This document shows positions 60,109 to 64,000 of a stretch of DNA of 64,000 bases, one piece after another. This DNA comes from Ryuthela nishihirai (lineage: Eukaryota; Arthropoda; Arachnida; Araneae; Heptathelidae): positions 43,370,307 through 43,434,306 of the forward strand of contig JAWZYU010000020.1 of assembly GCA_038380435.1 (NCBI GenBank), read 5' to 3'. The notes beneath the pieces were generated by a model, which saw nothing but the letters and a program-made list of their open reading frames with translations, did not search any database and was not told the origin of the DNA. The translations under genes and the position numbers were made by a program. The stretch's first letter is position 1, and each line of letters opens with the position of its first letter.

Positions 60109-60455
60109 TTGGGTTGTTTTACCTCTAAGCTGCACTCTATTTGCACACAATGGGCTAAATGGAGATCCCACTGAACAGCTGTTAAGCGACAGATAGTAGC
60201 CCCCTATCAAGGCCTTGCAAGTGTTTTTTAACGTGAACAAGGTATGGTTATCCTGCACACGGTGTCCCGGCTTAACGTCCCATCCGACGGACGGTGGCCT
60301 TTCCAAGCTCGCCCATCGGTGTTCCTTACTAACCGAGGGCTGGATGGGGAGTTTTGTGCGATAAATGTCGACGCTGTCGCAAGTGGGACTTGAATTTGGG
60401 AATTGAAGGTTACGAGCCTGGCGCGCTACCAATTGAGCTGCCCCCCCCCCCCCCC
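60109..60455 (-). repeat. SINE A, diverged, with C-run at its head
   Basis: From tttgggttgttttacctcta to gcgctaccaattgagctgcc, followed by a run of C. About 40 bases of the 3' part are deleted. Confidence 0.88.
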
Positions 60456-60739
60456 TCCGTCCTTCATCGACGAGTGAATTTTGCCCGCTTTGTAAGTAAT
60501 TATTTTGAAATAATATTTTAGAACCTATTAGAATGGATAGAGAAATATATTTTTCAATATTTGGCAAGAAGAACTTCTGAAAGAAAAAAAGGGAAGTAGA
60601 ATTAGAATAAATTAGAGAAGACATAGAAAATGACTTATCTTAGTTTAGGAAACCACCTAGAAGTATTATTACGCTTGATACTGAAGAATGCATATCAATA
60701 TTCTTCTATTCTTTCTCAGTACACCATATATGGAAAATC

Positions 60740-61320
60740 ATTTCGACTACCGTGCAAACATGCACGTTCGCGCTTTATTGGAATTCCGATCTTAACTCTC
60801 TTAACTGCTTTTCGAAATCTGGAGATTAGATTATTACACTGTGTCTACGATACATATTAAACATAGCAAATACAGCTTTGCTGAATGAATCGGCTCTTCA
60901 TCGCATCGTTAACCTCGAATTCACTCGATTTCTCAATAGTTTGCTTTCATCCCAAGTTGAAATTCGATACTCGTATTTCTTTCAGAGCCCGTTCATGCTC
61001 CTCTTATTTGTCATCACTTCTGAGACTAGTGATCTGTACGCATCAGCTGTCGTACCACGTGTCTGCTGTCTCAAAAGATGCTCGAGCACATGCAAAAGCG
61101 ACGGGTTTTGTTTGCGCAATAAATCAACGAAATCAAATTACGGTCTGGTTGGCAAACCAGCTCTCGTCTATCTCTCATCTTTGCGCATTCCTTGTAGGAT
61201 AGCAATAAATGAAAGCAGAGAACATCAAAGGCCAGGGCGTCATTGACGTCGGCCATTACTCCCTCGCAGTGTTCAGGGAAGACTTCGATGTGACTGATTA
61301 CGTTGAAATCTCTCAAGGGT
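60740..61320. promoter_or_regulatory. CpG-rich stretch, possible promoter or exon of a neighbouring gene
   Basis: I count roughly 35-40 CpG in about 600 bp, at or above the expectation for its base composition and unlike anything in the left half. It includes ttgacgtcggcc, a CRE-like motif. No conserved coding frame was recognised on either strand, so the function is unknown. Confidence 0.3.
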
Positions 61321-61583
61321 GTGATGGCTTTAGAATAAGAAAGAAGAATGGTCGAAAGTAAATATAAAGACTACATACTCTAATCCGTTTGTGAGTTTGA
61401 TTAATAACTCATGAGACTGGAAAAGTAAGTTGAATTATGATAGATTACATCGAAGACGTATTTTTTCTTCTTCTTTAGGATGAAAAGAGAATACATCAAA
61501 GTTTTCCAACAACTGGTTTATTTAAATGAAACTAATTTATATTTTTCATTTAGTTTTAACGAAAGATAAGTTGTTTAATATTA

Positions 61584-61640
61584 GTTGGGTTGTTTTTTAC
61601 CTCTGAGCGGAACTTTTCCCGCGCACAGTGGTACAGATGG
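61584..61640 (-). repeat. SINE A 3' end fragment
   Basis: gttgggttgttttttacctc, then tgagcggaac and a degenerate following stretch. Only the last ~50 bases of the family are present. Confidence 0.7.
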
Positions 61641-61849
61641 CCAACATAGAGGCTGTCTGCACGAAAACTTCTACTGGTGATGGGAGGATATAATACTAGA
61701 GTTCCAATGACTGCACTGAGGTCTGAATGCAATGGAAACAGTAGTCACAATTAAAAAACGTTTTCCTCACTAGCACTGCGTACTTTTATGGAAATAAATG
61801 CTTAATGTTGAGTGCCCATCAATGAAAATTCGAAGACAATTGTGACTGC

Positions 61850-62233
61850 TGCCGCTCAGAGGTAAAACTGAGCGGCACCTTTTTGCACACCATGGGCTAA
61901 ATACCAGGTCACGTGGACCCCAAAGGCTCAGAGAAGGTTGGGAGAGGGAACCCACTGGAACAGCTGTTGGGAGACAGATGGTAGTCTCCCGTTAAGGCCA
62001 TCCAGCGTGTTCTTTAATGTGTACAGGGTATGGCTCTCCCGTACACGGGGCCAAGGCTTAACGTCCCATCCGAAGGGCGGCGGCCTTTCCAAGCCCATCG
62101 GTGTTCCCTACTGACCGTGGACAGAGCGAGGAATTTTGCGGAGATGAGTCTCAACGCTGATACAGCTGGGACTCGAACCTGGGAACTACAGATTACGAGC
62201 CTGGCACGCTACCGACTGAGTCACCCCTGCCCC
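61850..62233 (-). repeat. SINE A with inverted 3' end
   Basis: An otherwise complete copy with the perfect 13-bp duplication caattgtgactgc (61837-61849, 62234-62246). Instead of the usual gttgttttacctctgagcgg it begins with tgccgctcagaggtaaaa joined to ctgagcggcacc: the terminal 18 bases are flipped. Confidence 0.94.
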
Positions 62234-62246
62234 CAATTGTGACTGC

Positions 62247-62947
62247 ATTTAATAATTAGGAGTAGCGAGGATCGTGGTATTTACATTTTGTGGACGACAG
62301 AATGACTAACTCGTAGTCACATACTACGTCCGCTTGGAGACTTCAACTTACGAAACTTTCAATGACTTCGTATCGGACAGCGTGTTATTTTTAAGATATC
62401 TGTTATTTGAATGTAAACAGTCTCTCAATAGCAAGTAAAATGAGACATCCCACCAGAGCACTGTCTTTTAAAATATAGGTATTGTGCATATGTAACATAA
62501 AGCTACGTTGATTTACATACTACAACCAAACTGCGAAAAACGCACTATTAAGAATCGTAATTTCATAGACATTGAAGCAAATGAAAAAAAAACAAGATCC
62601 GAATTTTTCAGTTTGTTGACTGTGGGTCTAAAGATTATTAAGGCAATTTAAAAGGATTATCGAAAAGGCAGTTTGACATGCTTGTTCTATAACTTGAATT
62701 GTGAGATGTAGAATTGCTTTAAACCACAAAACTGTAGGCCAGGACGTACAAAAGGGAGTGGGAGGGAGATCCAGAGTTTCCGGACTCCATCCCCTCTCGA
62801 AATCCCGTCGTCTTTTATGAACTTTCGAACTTGCCTACCCACTTTTAAATCCGAAACGGGTGTTTTTTATAATTTTGTTTAAGCCCCATGTTACATGGCC
62901 AACAATGAAAATAGTTTAAAAAATAAACAACTGTAAAATTTTACATC
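62247..62947. other. unique sequence, no recognised features
   Basis: No repeats or coding sequence are supported. Confidence 0.45.
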
Positions 62948-62955
62948 GTATAGAA

Positions 62956-63162
62956 CAGTAGTTCTAAACCTTTTATGCTTCACGTACCACCTGGAAATGT
63001 GTTTGTAACTAGCGTACCCCTTGTATAGATAGATAAAACTATAGTTATAGTATAACAATGGGAATAAAATAAAACATATATATCACATATATCTAGCGAC
63101 TTTTGAGCTATCACGGCGTACCCCAAAAAATTTTACCGCGTACCTCACGTTGAGAACCCCTA
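62956..63162 (-). mobile_element. hAT-type MITE, second copy
   Basis: Colinear in reverse with 58042-58252 (ttttatgcttcacgtacc; caaaaaattttaccgcgtac). The 8-bp duplication is gtatagaa (62948-62955) versus atatagaa (63163-63170). Confidence 0.92.
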
Positions 63163-63604
63163 ATATAGAATATCATTTTAGCCTTTAAAAAAAGGGAAAA
63201 AAAAAGAATATTGAATTAAAAAAGGTAAATTGCGTTCAGTGAAGCAAGAATATTCAAATATGTGATGTATTTTCTCTCTCTGTGTCCGATGGAATATTTT
63301 AGTAATTGGGAAACCCCACTTGTTTTATTCTTTGCCCTCACCCCCCATAATCAATAAAACATGACAAATCCCGGGTACATGCCTGACAGTAGATAAATAT
63401 TTATCAATTTATTAATGTGCAATACAATTTTGTCATAAAGTTCGGTTAAAAGGATAATCTTTGATAGTGTTCGTATTTTATAGTAACATTAGACGACGAA
63501 GAGTTTGATAGTTATATACCTTGGCCTTGTTTAACACGTGATGCATCTTTTCAAGCTGAATATAGCGCTATTTCTGATATTTTTTTCTTTTAAATTTCCC
63601 TATG

Positions 63605-63743
63605 CAGTGTTTTTCAACTGACGTTCCGAGAAACATTTTATTTTCCATATGTAAAAGCGTTTAATGCTAACATAACTATTCTCAGCTTACATTTTCATTA
63701 TTTGCTAAATTTTCCTTCAGTTAAAACATGTTGAAAAACACTG
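63605..63743. mobile_element. small hAT-like MITE, 139 bp
   Basis: The left end cagtgtttttcaac equals the reverse complement of the right end (gttgaaaaacactg). The interior is non-coding. The flanking 8-mers agree only partly. Confidence 0.7.
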
Positions 63744-64000
63744 CCTGATAAGTTTCAAGTATGATAGAGAATTTATTGAAATAGATCAATTAGGTACTTT
63801 TAGAGCGCAGTATGGTAGGAATAGTTTTCTTTCTTGGATCGAACATCAATAACATTTCGGATTTGATAGGAATATAGTGAGTTTTATTTTCTCATAAGTG
63901 AGATCTTTTCGAAATATTAAGTGAGTTATTAGGGCTCAGTTCTTTGTATGAATTAGACAGTTATCTGAGATAAAAAAAGCAAGCTAGGGAATAATCCTGA

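Noticed and set aside
60885..61246. two overlapping open frames of 105 and 122 codons as a gene
   Set aside because: Neither shows conserved motifs, and the length can be explained by higher GC. I kept the stretch only as a CpG-rich region.
1..64000. CRISPR arrays, bacterial operons, rRNA
   Set aside because: No regularly spaced identical repeats with unique spacers, no bacterial gene organisation and no rRNA sequence were seen. The window is clearly eukaryotic.

Overview
The window is nuclear DNA from an animal, most likely an arthropod. A chelicerate is my guess, from the mix of mobile elements. It is AT-rich, has introns with GT/AG borders, and is filled with tRNA-derived SINEs, LINEs and old DNA transposons. 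I see no bacterial gene, rRNA, free-standing tRNA gene or CRISPR array.

The one host gene recognised runs on the + strand from the left edge to a stop at 31984. Seven exons (1369-1520, 3762-3903, 7331-7356, 16655-16730, 19566-19765, 27884-27949, 31841-31984) join in frame. They give 267 codons plus a split first codon, which is the C-terminal half of an SLC37-family sugar-phosphate exchanger closest to SLC37A3. The upstream exons lie outside the window. The introns are 2-12 kb long and hold most of the transposons in the left half.

Two main SINE families were found. SINE A is about 385 bp with a tRNA-like head, a conserved body and an AACCC-type tail, and has about 20 copies throughout. SINE B is about 210 bp with a tRNA-like head and an (ATT/AAT)n tail, and has nine copies, all between 5 and 39.3 kb. 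A small third family, SINE C, sits just before exon 5. The autonomous elements are an almost intact RTE-type LINE (39754-43305, minus strand) with one visible frameshift, a second broken copy (53946-56750), a Jockey-type relic (45755-46905), four Tc1/mariner elements or relics, piggyBac relics, and a 2.8-kb terminal-inverted-repeat element with a decayed DDE-like transposase (11597-14434). Small MITEs of hAT, TTAA and fold-back type are interspersed. Many insertions are nested with visible target-site duplications, so their order can be read.

The last codons and tail of the RTE LINE closely match the tail of SINE B, which suggests the LINE mobilises that SINE. CpG is almost absent from unique sequence in the left part and becomes much commoner from about 45 kb. 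This fits a methylated transcription unit extending well past the stop codon, followed by unmethylated intergenic DNA. From 45 kb to the right end I find no host coding exon, only repeats and a CpG-rich stretch near 60.7-61.3 kb that might be regulatory.
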